DNA of 64,000 bases. It comes from Oscillospiraceae bacterium (GTDB lineage: Bacteria; Bacillota; Clostridia; Oscillospirales; Acutalibacteraceae). Numbering within the stretch: position 1 is the stretch's first letter; each line of letters begins with the position of its first letter. The notes under the pieces were generated by a model. The model did not search any database, had not been told where the DNA came from, and saw only the letters and a program-made list of their open reading frames with translations. Positions 36,880-44,871 of this stretch are shown here, one piece after another. The position numbers were made by a program, and so were the translations under genes. The DNA lies in assembly GCA_003538135.1 (NCBI GenBank), contig DPOR01000017.1, positions 7,606 to 71,605 on the forward strand, given 5' to 3'.

Positions 36880-37896
36880 ATGGTAGTTATTCTTAGAGAA
36901 AATTTCAACGAAGATCAGCGCGACAATCTTGTCAATTGGCTTGAAAGCCTCGGCATCACCGTCCACAGCAGCTTGGGCGCGCACAACACCGTGCTCGGAC
37001 TTGTCGGCGACACTTCGGGCATAGACATCGATCTTATAAAGGCTCTCGATATCGTCGAGGATGTCAAGCGCATTCAGGAGCCTTACAAGAACGCGAACAG
37101 AAAGTTCCACCCCGAGGACACTGTGGTTGTCATAGACAAAGAGCAGGATATTAAAATCGGCGGCGGCAACTTCCAGATAATCGCAGGACCCTGCTCGGTC
37201 GAGTCGGAGGAGCAGGTCTGCAAAATTGCGCAGGCCGTCAAGAAAGCCGGCGCCACGCTGCTTCGCGGCGGCGCGTTCAAGCCCCGCACCTCACCCTACG
37301 CCTTCCAGGGACTTCGCGCGGAGGGTCTAAAGCTCCTGCTCGAGGCTAAGAAGCTGACGGGTATGCCGATAGTCACCGAAATTATGGACTTATCCCAGCT
37401 GCCGCTGTTCGACGAGGTTGACGTAATTCAGGTTGGCGCGCGCAATATGCAGAACTTCGAGCTGTTAAAGCAGCTCGGACACACGGACAAGCCCATTCTT
37501 CTCAAGCGCGGACTTGCAAACACCCTGCAGGAGCTGCTCATGAGCGCCGAATACATCATGGCGGGCGGCAACATGAATGTTATACTCTGCGAGCGCGGAA
37601 TCAGAACCTTTGAGACCTACACCAGAAACACCCTCGATGTTTCCGCCGTTCCCGCTGTCAAGACGCTCTCGCATCTGCCGATAATAGTAGACCCCAGCCA
37701 CGCCACCGGTATCTCGAGACTTGTAAAGCCCATGGCCTTTGCAGCCACCGCCGCCGGCGCGGACGGACTTATCATAGAGGTTCACAACGACCCCGAGCAC
37801 GCGCTCTGCGACGGTCCGCAGTCGCTGACCCCCGAGGCGTTCGAGGATGTGGTCAAAGGCGTCAACAGCATACGCCCGTTCGCATATAAAATGTAA
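36880..37896 (+). CDS. aroF: 3-deoxy-7-phosphoheptulonate synthase (DAHP synthase)
   Basis: Commits phosphoenolpyruvate and erythrose-4-phosphate to the shikimate pathway. 338 residues: an N-terminal ferredoxin-like domain (1-70) as in Tyr/Phe-inhibited type I-beta enzymes, then the barrel. IIAGPCSVES, LLRGGAFKPRTSPYAFQG, LLKRGLANTLQE and IIVDPSHATG are catalytic and metal/PEP motifs. GGAGG precedes the ATG. First structural gene of the operon, subject to attenuation and probably to feedback inhibition. Confidence 0.97.
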   Translation: MVVILRENFNEDQRDNLVNWLESLGITVHSSLGAHNTVLGLVGDTSGIDIDLIKALDIVEDVKRIQEPYKNANRKFHPEDTVVVIDKEQDIKIGGGNFQIIAGPCSVESEEQVCKIAQAVKKAGATLLRGGAFKPRTSPYAFQGLRAEGLKLLLEAKKLTGMPIVTEIMDLSQLPLFDEVDVIQVGARNMQNFELLKQLGHTDKPILLKRGLANTLQELLMSAEYIMAGGNMNVILCERGIRTFETYTRNTLDVSAVPAVKTLSHLPIIVDPSHATGISRLVKPMAFAATAAGADGLIIEVHNDPEHALCDGPQSLTPEAFEDVVKGVNSIRPFAYKM

Positions 37897-37931
37897 GGTT
37901 GCCAACAGTCTGTCGAAAGGATATAATAATT

Positions 37932-38762
37932 ATGAAAACAGCGGTTATAGGGCTCGGACTCATAGGCGGGTCAATGGCTAAGGCATTCAAGGATAACACG
38001 GACAGCGAGGTTTTCGGCTTTGATATAAACGAGAGCGTTATGCTGAAGGCGAAGCTTGTCGGCGCTATAGACGAGGAGCTGACGGACGGCATTCTCGCGC
38101 AGTGCGACAGGATAATACTCGCGCTCTATCCCGAATCCACTGTAGAATTTCTTCGAAGCAAGGCGGATATAATCAAAAAGGGCGCGGTCGTTATAGACTG
38201 CTCGGGTGTAAAGCGGTATGTCTTTACACCTGCCCACGAGCTCGCAAAAGCTCACGGCTTTGAATTCATCGGCGGACACCCGATGGCGGGCGTGGAGAGA
38301 TGGGGCTTTGACAGCTCGTTCGGTATGCTTTTCAACAACGCCTCGATGATTCTGACCCCGGACGGCGGGACGGATATCGCGCTGCTGCACGAGATAAAAA
38401 ATATGTTTCTCTCGATAGGCTTCGGCAGCATAACCGTTGTCTCCCCCGAGCAGCATGACAGGATAATCGCCTACACCTCGCAGCTCGCGCACGTTGTGGC
38501 AAGCGCATATATAAAGAGTCCCACGGCTCTCGAGCACACGGGCATGAGCGCGGGCAGCTACAAGGACATGACGCGCGTAGCGTCGCTCAACTCCAAAATG
38601 TGGAGCGAGCTTTTTCTTGAAAACAGCGACAATCTTTTAAACGAAATAGACAATATTATAAATAATCTGAAGGAATACCGCGACGCGATAGCGGCCAACG
38701 ACAGAGCCGAGCTTGAGAATTTGCTCGAGGACGGCACAAAGAGAAAGGCCGTCTGCGGATAA
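37932..38762 (+). CDS. tyrA: Prephenate dehydrogenase
   Basis: NAD-dependent step to 4-hydroxyphenylpyruvate for tyrosine, 276 residues. GLGLIGGSMAKAFK (residues 7-20) binds NAD, and GGHPMAGVERWGFD near residue 117 holds the catalytic His. ISQLAHVVASA-type helix (YTSQLAHVVASAYI) follows. No C-terminal ACT domain. GAAAGG lies upstream of the ATG; 35 bp after aroF. Confidence 0.95.
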   Translation: MKTAVIGLGLIGGSMAKAFKDNTDSEVFGFDINESVMLKAKLVGAIDEELTDGILAQCDRIILALYPESTVEFLRSKADIIKKGAVVIDCSGVKRYVFTPAHELAKAHGFEFIGGHPMAGVERWGFDSSFGMLFNNASMILTPDGGTDIALLHEIKNMFLSIGFGSITVVSPEQHDRIIAYTSQLAHVVASAYIKSPTALEHTGMSAGSYKDMTRVASLNSKMWSELFLENSDNLLNEIDNIINNLKEYRDAIAANDRAELENLLEDGTKRKAVCG

Positions 38763-38778
38763 AACGGGAGGGAGCGCA

Positions 38779-39825
38779 ATGCAGAGCGTAAAAGTCACGG
38801 CATCGACGCAATATGACATACTCATAGAGCGCGGAATACTGAAAAGAGCCGGAGAGCTTATAAAAGAATACACGGGCGCGCGCAGAGCGCTGCTGATAAC
38901 CGACCGCACGGTGGACGGGCTGTATTCAAAGGCCGCGCTCGACTCGCTGAAAAGTGCGGGAATCGAGTGCGAAAAGTTCGTCTTTGAGGACGGCGAAGAG
39001 CACAAGAGCTTAAAGACCGTCGGCGACATTCTCTCGTTTGCGGCAGGCTTAAATCTCACGCGAAGCGACATATTCATAGCCCTCGGCGGCGGAATAGTCG
39101 GCGACGTAACGGGCTTTGCGGCGAGCACTTATCTTCGCGGGGTGCGATTCGTTCAGATACCCACCACTCTCCTGGCGGCGGTCGATTCCTCCGTGGGCGG
39201 CAAGACGGGTGTCAATCTCCCGGAGGGCAAAAATCTCGCCGGGGCATTTCACCAGCCGTCGCTCGTGCTCTGCGACCCCGACTGCTTTAATACGCTGAGC
39301 GACGCCCTCTTTGCGGACGGCGCGGCGGAGAGCATAAAATACGGAATAATCGCGGACGAAAGTCTCTTTGAAATTTTCGAGTTCGGCGACGTCAAGGGCA
39401 ATATAGAAAATATCGTGCGCCGCTGTGTAGAGATAAAAAGCGATATAGTTTCGCGCGATGAGTTTGACCTCGGAGAGCGTCAGAAGCTCAATCTCGGTCA
39501 CACGCTCGGCCATGCTATAGAACGGTGCAGCGATTTTGCCGTCTCGCACGGCCATGCGGTGGCGATAGGCACGGTTCGCGCCTGCCTCGCGGCGCAGAAG
39601 CTCGGAGTCTGCCAAGAAGATATCTCCGAGCGCGTAAAAAAAACTATGGAGCGAAACGGATTGCCCGTCTCGACGGACATTTCGGTGCATGAGCTTGCAA
39701 GCGTCATGCAGCGCGACAAGAAGCGCAGCTCGGCGGGGATAAATCTTATTCTGTCGACAAAAATAGGCGAATGTATCTTATATAATACAGACCCGAACGA
39801 GCTCGAAAGTATATATTCTCTCTGA
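38779..39825 (+). CDS. aroB: 3-dehydroquinate synthase
   Basis: Second shikimate step, NAD and Zn dependent, 348 residues. FEDGEEHKSLKT, ALGGGIVGDVTGFAASTYLRG, QIPTTLLAAVDSSVGGKTGVN and the zinc His motif LNLGHTLGHAIE are all present. GGGAGG precedes the ATG; 16 bp after tyrA. Confidence 0.97.
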   Translation: MQSVKVTASTQYDILIERGILKRAGELIKEYTGARRALLITDRTVDGLYSKAALDSLKSAGIECEKFVFEDGEEHKSLKTVGDILSFAAGLNLTRSDIFIALGGGIVGDVTGFAASTYLRGVRFVQIPTTLLAAVDSSVGGKTGVNLPEGKNLAGAFHQPSLVLCDPDCFNTLSDALFADGAAESIKYGIIADESLFEIFEFGDVKGNIENIVRRCVEIKSDIVSRDEFDLGERQKLNLGHTLGHAIERCSDFAVSHGHAVAIGTVRACLAAQKLGVCQEDISERVKKTMERNGLPVSTDISVHELASVMQRDKKRSSAGINLILSTKIGECILYNTDPNELESIYSL

Positions 39826-39836
39826 CGGAGGACGCC

Positions 39837-41030
39837 ATGGATATCAGGATAACACCGGGAAAACTGCGGGGCTCTCTTGAGGCTCCGCCCTCGAAGTCGC
39901 ACGCACACAGGCTGATGACGGCAACCGCTCTTGCGGGTGGCAAAATTTCCGAATCGCTCTGCACCTCGGAGGACACTCGCGCGACTTTCCGCTGCCTTAA
40001 CGAGCTGCATGACGGCGGCGTTCTCGACTGCGGCGAGAGCGGAACGACTCTGCGCTTCCTGCTCCCCGTTGCCGCGGCGCTCGGAATAAACGCAAGGTTC
40101 ATCGGGCGCGGCAGACTGCCCAAGCGCCCCATGTCGGCGCTCACCGATGCGCTCAGAGAAAACGGCGCGGTAATTTCCGCCGACAGGCTGCCGACAGAAA
40201 TATCGGGGCAGCTTCATTCGGGCGTGTTCAGAGTACCCGGAAACATCAGCTCGCAGTTCATATCGGGGCTGCTTTTCGCCCTGCCTCTGCTCGACGGAGA
40301 GAGCGAAATAATAATCGAGGGCAGACGCGAGTCGGTCGGATATATCGACATGACTTTAGATGTGCTCAGAGATTTTTCCGTCTCTATAGAAGAAACTTCA
40401 AGCGGATATAAAATAAAAGCTCCGCAGAAATATATCGAGCCCGATTCACCGCGCGTTCAGGGCGACTGGTCAAACGCCGCGTTCTTCCTGTGCGCAGGCG
40501 CACTCGGCGGGGAAACGGAAATAACAGGACTGTCACTTGACAGCCGACAGAGCGACCGCGCCTTAACGGATATTTTAAAGGCCTTCGGCGCCGATATAAA
40601 ATGCGGCAGCTCGGTTTCGGTTTGCAAAAGCGAGCTTTTCGGCATTACCGTAGATATTTCGCAGTGCCCCGATCTTTTCCCGACTCTCGCCGTGACGGCC
40701 TGCGCGGCTCACGGCGACACGGTGTTTACTAACGCCGCGCGGCTTCGAATAAAAGAGAGCGACCGCATAGAGGCGGTCGAAAAAATGATAACTTCACTCG
40801 GCGGTTTCGCCGAAAGCACGCCCGATTCCCTGACCGTTCATGGCACGGGCACTCTTGCGGGCGGCGAGGTCAATTCCTTCAACGATCACCGAATTGTCAT
40901 GGCGGCGGCAGTCGCGGCTTGCATATGCGAAAGCCCCGTTGTCATAAGAGACGCGCAGGCGGTGAATAAATCCTATCCCGATTTCTTCGAGGACTATAAA
41001 AAGCTGGGAGGTAAGGCGGATGTCATCTGA
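39837..41030 (+). CDS. aroA: 3-phosphoshikimate 1-carboxyvinyltransferase (EPSP synthase)
   Basis: Adds enolpyruvate to shikimate-3-phosphate, 397 residues. PPSKSHAHRLM near residue 17 and CGESGTTLRFLLPVAAA near residue 65 are the substrate-binding motifs. RIKESDRIEAVEKM and FNDHRIVMAAAVAA are the C-terminal hallmarks. GGAGG precedes the ATG. Overlaps aroC by 11 bases, implying coupling. Confidence 0.97.
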   Translation: MDIRITPGKLRGSLEAPPSKSHAHRLMTATALAGGKISESLCTSEDTRATFRCLNELHDGGVLDCGESGTTLRFLLPVAAALGINARFIGRGRLPKRPMSALTDALRENGAVISADRLPTEISGQLHSGVFRVPGNISSQFISGLLFALPLLDGESEIIIEGRRESVGYIDMTLDVLRDFSVSIEETSSGYKIKAPQKYIEPDSPRVQGDWSNAAFFLCAGALGGETEITGLSLDSRQSDRALTDILKAFGADIKCGSSVSVCKSELFGITVDISQCPDLFPTLAVTACAAHGDTVFTNAARLRIKESDRIEAVEKMITSLGGFAESTPDSLTVHGTGTLAGGEVNSFNDHRIVMAAAVAACICESPVVIRDAQAVNKSYPDFFEDYKKLGGKADVI

Positions 41031-42096
41031 ATACGGACAGAACATAAAGCTCACGGTGTTCGGCGAATCGCACGCGAGCGCGGTTGGCGTTGTCATTGAG
41101 GGACTGCCCGCAGGCGAAGCGATAGACGAGGAGCGGATAATGAATTTCATGCGCCGCAGAATGGGCGGCAAGGCCTGGAGCACTCCGCGCAAGGAGGAGG
41201 ACAGACCCGAATTTCTCTGCGGTCTGCTCGGCGGCAAAACTACGGGCGCGGCGCTCTGCGCGATAATAAGAAACGGCAACATCCGTCCCTCGGACTATGA
41301 AAACATGAAGAACGTCCCCCGCCCGTCCCATGCGGACTACCCTGCGTTCGTCAAATACGGCGGCGCGAACGACCGAAGCGGCGGCGGGCAGTTTTCGGGC
41401 AGGCTGACCGCTCCCCTTTGCGTCGCGGGCGCGATAAGCGAACAGATACTCGCACGAAAGGGCATAAATGTCGCCGCTCACCTCTCTCGCGCGGCGGGGA
41501 TCGATGACACGCCTTTTGACCCCTGCGACCCGGACAACGGAATTTTTGAAAAGCTGAAAGCAAAGCTCTTCCCCACCATAGACGACACGGCGGGCGAAGA
41601 GATGATAAAGAAGATACTCGAGGCTAAGGAGTCGCTCGACTCCGTGGGCGGAATAGTCGAGTGCGCCGTAACGGGACTCGGTGCGGGGCTCGGCGATCCG
41701 ATTTTCGGCTCGGCGGAGAGCCGCATATCGTCAATGATATTCGGCATTGGCGGCGTTCGCGGGATAGAGTTCGGCGCGGGATTTTCCGCGGCGGATATGA
41801 CGGGAAGCGTCCACAACGACCCCTACTGCCTCATTGACAGCACCGTAAAAACGGTAACCAACAACCATGGCGGCATAATCGGCGGACTCACGAGCGGAAT
41901 GCCGATAATCTTCAGGGCGGCATTCAAACCCACGCCGTCTATCGGTCTGCCGCAGAGAAGCGTTGACCTCGACTCGCTCGAGGAAACGCGCCTTGAAATA
42001 AGGGGCAGGCACGACCCGTGCATCGCGGTTCGCGCCGTTCCCTGCGTTGAAGCGGCGGCGGCAGTGACCGTTTTAGACATGGTGCTCGGCAAATAA
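41020..42096 (+). CDS. aroC: Chorismate synthase
   Basis: FMN-dependent last common step to chorismate, 358 residues. FGESHASAVGVVIEGLPAG at residues 13-31 and RPSHADYPAFVKYGG near residue 97 hold the active-site histidines. DRSGGGQFSGRLTAP and the C-terminal RHDPCIAVRAVPCVEAAAA are signatures. A reduced-flavin source is not encoded in the operon. Confidence 0.97.
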   Translation: MSSEYGQNIKLTVFGESHASAVGVVIEGLPAGEAIDEERIMNFMRRRMGGKAWSTPRKEEDRPEFLCGLLGGKTTGAALCAIIRNGNIRPSDYENMKNVPRPSHADYPAFVKYGGANDRSGGGQFSGRLTAPLCVAGAISEQILARKGINVAAHLSRAAGIDDTPFDPCDPDNGIFEKLKAKLFPTIDDTAGEEMIKKILEAKESLDSVGGIVECAVTGLGAGLGDPIFGSAESRISSMIFGIGGVRGIEFGAGFSAADMTGSVHNDPYCLIDSTVKTVTNNHGGIIGGLTSGMPIIFRAAFKPTPSIGLPQRSVDLDSLEETRLEIRGRHDPCIAVRAVPCVEAAAAVTVLDMVLGK

Positions 42097-42117
42097 ACTC
42101 AAACGGAGATGGCAAAA

Positions 42118-43257
42118 ATGGAACTCGCTGACTACAGAAAAGAGCTTGACGAAACAGATGCACAGCTGCTCGAGCTTTTTAAAAAGAGAATGAGCACAGT
42201 AAAAAATATTGCGGAATACAAAAAGGAAAACAATCTCCCCGTGCTCCAGCAGGGCAGAGAGCGTGAAATTCTGGCCGCTGCGGCGGCAGGCGCGGGAGAA
42301 GATCTTGAGGACTATGCCCGCACATTTTTCTCAACCCTCATGGATGTCAGCCGCTCTTATCAGGAGAGGCTGACCGCAAAAGGCGGCACTGTCTCCGACA
42401 ACATAACCGAGGCGCTTCAAAACACTCCGCCGATTTTCCCAAAGCACGGCACCGTGGCCTGCCAAGGCGTTGAGGGCGCATACTCTCAGCTCGCCTGCGA
42501 CAAGCTTTTTATCTCCCCGTCCGTCTCATATTTCAGGAATTTTGAGGGTGTGTTCGCCGCCGTAGAGCAGGGGCTCTGCGAATACGGCATTCTCCCTATC
42601 GAAAACAGCACCTACGGCACGGTAAACGAGGTCTATGACCTGATGAAAAACTACCGTTTCCACATAGTCAGAAGCATAAAGCTAAAGGTTGACCACTCAC
42701 TGCTCGTGCTGCCGGGCACGGAGCTTTCGGATATAAAAGAGATTTTCTCGCATGAGCAGGCCATAGGCCAGTGCTCGGAATTTCTCAAGGCGCACCCGGA
42801 AATAAAAGTCACGGTATGCGGCAACACCGCTGCCGCGGCGAAGCTGCTGCGCGAGAGCGGCAGGCACGACGCCGCGTCGATTTCATCGGCCAACTGCGCA
42901 AATCTCTACGGGCTCAAGAAGCTCGATACACGGGTGCAGAACACCGACGGCAACTTCACGCGCTTTATCTGCATCTCCAAAAAAGCCATGATTTTCCCCG
43001 GTGCGGACAGGATAAGCCTCATGCTTTCACTGCCGCACAGACCCGGCGCGCTATATTCGCTCATCTCGAAGTTCTCCGTCCTCGGGCTCAACCTCACAAA
43101 GCTTGAGAGCCGCCCGATAGCCGACAGCGACTTTGAATTTATGTTCTATTTTGATATTGAAGCGTCCGTCTATTCCCCTGCCGTTCTCGCTCTGCTCGAC
43201 GAGCTTTCAAGAGGCCCTGAGCAGTTCGTATTCCTCGGCAGCTACTCGGAGGTCTGA
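42118..43257 (+). CDS. pheA: Chorismate mutase-prephenate dehydratase (P-protein)
   Basis: Bifunctional enzyme toward phenylalanine, 379 residues. Residues about 1-80 are an AroQ chorismate mutase helix bundle (YRKELDETDAQLLELFKKRM). About 112-285 are prephenate dehydratase, with CQGVEGAYSQLA, PIENSTYGTVNEVYDLM and GNFTRF. About 295-375 are an ACT domain with LESRP, the Phe-binding motif for feedback. I start at the second ATG because GGAG abuts the first one three codons earlier. Confidence 0.96.
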   Translation: MELADYRKELDETDAQLLELFKKRMSTVKNIAEYKKENNLPVLQQGREREILAAAAAGAGEDLEDYARTFFSTLMDVSRSYQERLTAKGGTVSDNITEALQNTPPIFPKHGTVACQGVEGAYSQLACDKLFISPSVSYFRNFEGVFAAVEQGLCEYGILPIENSTYGTVNEVYDLMKNYRFHIVRSIKLKVDHSLLVLPGTELSDIKEIFSHEQAIGQCSEFLKAHPEIKVTVCGNTAAAAKLLRESGRHDAASISSANCANLYGLKKLDTRVQNTDGNFTRFICISKKAMIFPGADRISLMLSLPHRPGALYSLISKFSVLGLNLTKLESRPIADSDFEFMFYFDIEASVYSPAVLALLDELSRGPEQFVFLGSYSEV

Positions 43258-43258
43258 A

Positions 43259-44491
43259 ATGAAGTGCGCACTCATAGGCGAAAAACTCGGTCACAGCTAC
43301 TCGAAGCTAATTCACGAGGCCTTCGGTCTCTATTCGTATGAATTGGTGAGTCTGCCGAGAGACAGGGTCGGCGAGTTTATGGAAAACGGAGACTTTGACG
43401 CGTTCAACGTGACTATCCCTTATAAGCGCACGGTCATGCCCTACTGCTCATATATCAGCCCCGAGGCGCAGAAAATAGGCAGCGTCAACACAGTTATAAG
43501 AACGCAGGACGGACTGCACGGCTTTAACACCGACTATTTCGGCTTCAAGTCCATGGCTGCGCGCGCGGGCATTGATTTTGCGGACAAAAAGGTTGTTGTT
43601 TTAGGCAGCGGCGGCACCTCGTTGACTGCAAGAGCCGTGGCGGCGGACTGCGGCGCGGACAGGATAACCGTCGTCTCCCGCTCGGGCGAATACAACTATG
43701 AAAATCTCGAAAAGCTCTCCGACTGCGAGATTTTGATAAACACGACGCCCGTCGGAATGTATCCGAATAACGGCTGCTCGGCTGTAAAGCTCGACAGCTT
43801 TCCTCGGTGCGAGGCGGTGCTCGACGTGATATACAATCCCCTGCGCACCGAGCTTATCATGCAGGCGCTCGATCGCGGGATAAGCTGCTCGGGCGGGCTG
43901 TATATGCTTGTGGCGCAGGCGGCACAGAGCGCGAAATATTTCTGCTCCGCTGAGATAGGCGAAAAAGAAATCGAGCGCGTTTTCCGTTCGCTCGCGCTCG
44001 ATGTGCAGAATGTTGTTCTCGTCGGTATGCCCGGCTGCGGCAAGACTACCGTGGCGGCGGCGCTCGAAGGGCTCACGGGTCGAAAGTCGGTCGACACGGA
44101 TTCGCTCGTCGAAGAAGCGGCGGGAATGAGCGTGCCCGATATTTTCTCCGAATACGGCGAGGCACATTTCAGAGAGCTCGAAGCTCAGGCGATACGCAGC
44201 ATAGCAAAAGAAAAAGGGCTGATAATCGCAACGGGCGGCGGTGCGGTGCTGAACCCCGAAAATGTCCGCGCCCTCAAGGGCAACGGGCGCATATATTATC
44301 TGAAAAGAGCGCTCGAACTGCTCTCGCTCGACGGCAGACCGCTCTCAAAGAGCCGCGAGGCTCTCGAGCGGATGTTTGTGACCCGCGACCCGATATATTC
44401 AAATTGCGCGGACGCGGAGATCCGCAACGATTCTTCCCCCGAGTCGGCTGCAAGAAGAATAGCGGACGACATGGCGGCATCGGATATATAA
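43259..44491 (+). CDS. Fused shikimate dehydrogenase and shikimate kinase
   Basis: One 410-residue chain doing two pathway steps. Residues about 1-245 are AroE: GEKLGHSYSKLIHEAF, the catalytic Lys in FNVTIPYKRTV near residue 63, Asp in FNTDYFGF near 98, NADP loop LGSGGTS and INTTPVGMYPN. Residues about 253-410 are AroK: Walker A VGMPGCGKTTVA, DTDSLVEEAAG, FRELEAQAI and ATGGGAVLNPENV. The ATG starts one base after the pheA stop with GGAGG before it. No stop or frame change separates the domains. Last gene of the operon. Confidence 0.94.
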   Translation: MKCALIGEKLGHSYSKLIHEAFGLYSYELVSLPRDRVGEFMENGDFDAFNVTIPYKRTVMPYCSYISPEAQKIGSVNTVIRTQDGLHGFNTDYFGFKSMAARAGIDFADKKVVVLGSGGTSLTARAVAADCGADRITVVSRSGEYNYENLEKLSDCEILINTTPVGMYPNNGCSAVKLDSFPRCEAVLDVIYNPLRTELIMQALDRGISCSGGLYMLVAQAAQSAKYFCSAEIGEKEIERVFRSLALDVQNVVLVGMPGCGKTTVAAALEGLTGRKSVDTDSLVEEAAGMSVPDIFSEYGEAHFRELEAQAIRSIAKEKGLIIATGGGAVLNPENVRALKGNGRIYYLKRALELLSLDGRPLSKSREALERMFVTRDPIYSNCADAEIRNDSSPESAARRIADDMAASDI

Positions 44492-44557
44492 AAAGGAGCG
44501 CGCCCCTTGCGGAATGTAAAATTTTTCGGTCTTTAGTGAGAGTTCGCAAAGCAGTTA

Positions 44558-44588
44558 AACCGGCCTATGATTCACAGGTCGGTTTTTA
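44558..44588 (+). terminator. Terminator of the aro operon (repeat end)
   Basis: AACCGGCCT pairs with AGGTCGGTT (one G-U), followed by TTTAT. It lies 66 bp after the aroE-aroK stop and is the first end of repeat copy A. Confidence 0.8.
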
Positions 44589-44806
44589 TGTTATTGCATT
44601 GCTGCCGCACAAAATCGCAGGTTGTACGGCAAACCGAAAGGCGTGTGGAAATACAAGTTTATCAGCTTGGCAAACAGGGATTTTGCAATCCATTTCAAGT
44701 GATACACCGTAGTGGCGAACAAAGTTCGCCCGCACGGTGTGCCTCTTGAAATGACTCTGCAAATCCCAATTTGTCTAATACTCTCACACGGCTTAAATTA
44801 TACAAC

Positions 44807-44839
44807 AAAAGTCCCGCAGCATCATATCTGTCGGGACTT
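44807..44839 (-). terminator. Terminator of the ceramidase-like gene (repeat end)
   Basis: On the minus strand AAGTCCCG pairs with CGGGACTT, followed by TTGTTGTATAAT. It forms the second end of repeat copy A and closely matches the terminator at 56130-56164. Confidence 0.8.
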
Positions 44840-44871
44840 AAAATAAATATACGCGTTGCGACCGGAAATTT

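Larger units (their letters stand above)
44552..44841. repeat. Convergent-gene repeat, copy A
   Basis: About 290 bp between the convergent aroE-aroK and ceramidase-like genes. One end is the AACCGGCCT hairpin, the other the GTCCCG hairpin, each an intrinsic terminator for the gene that runs into it. The middle has long imperfect inverted arms (TTGCAATCCATTTCAAGTG facing CTTGAAATGACTCTGCAA) around GGCGAACAAAGTTCGCC. Both ends and one arm recur in copy B at 56131-56683 in the opposite orientation. Confidence 0.85.
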
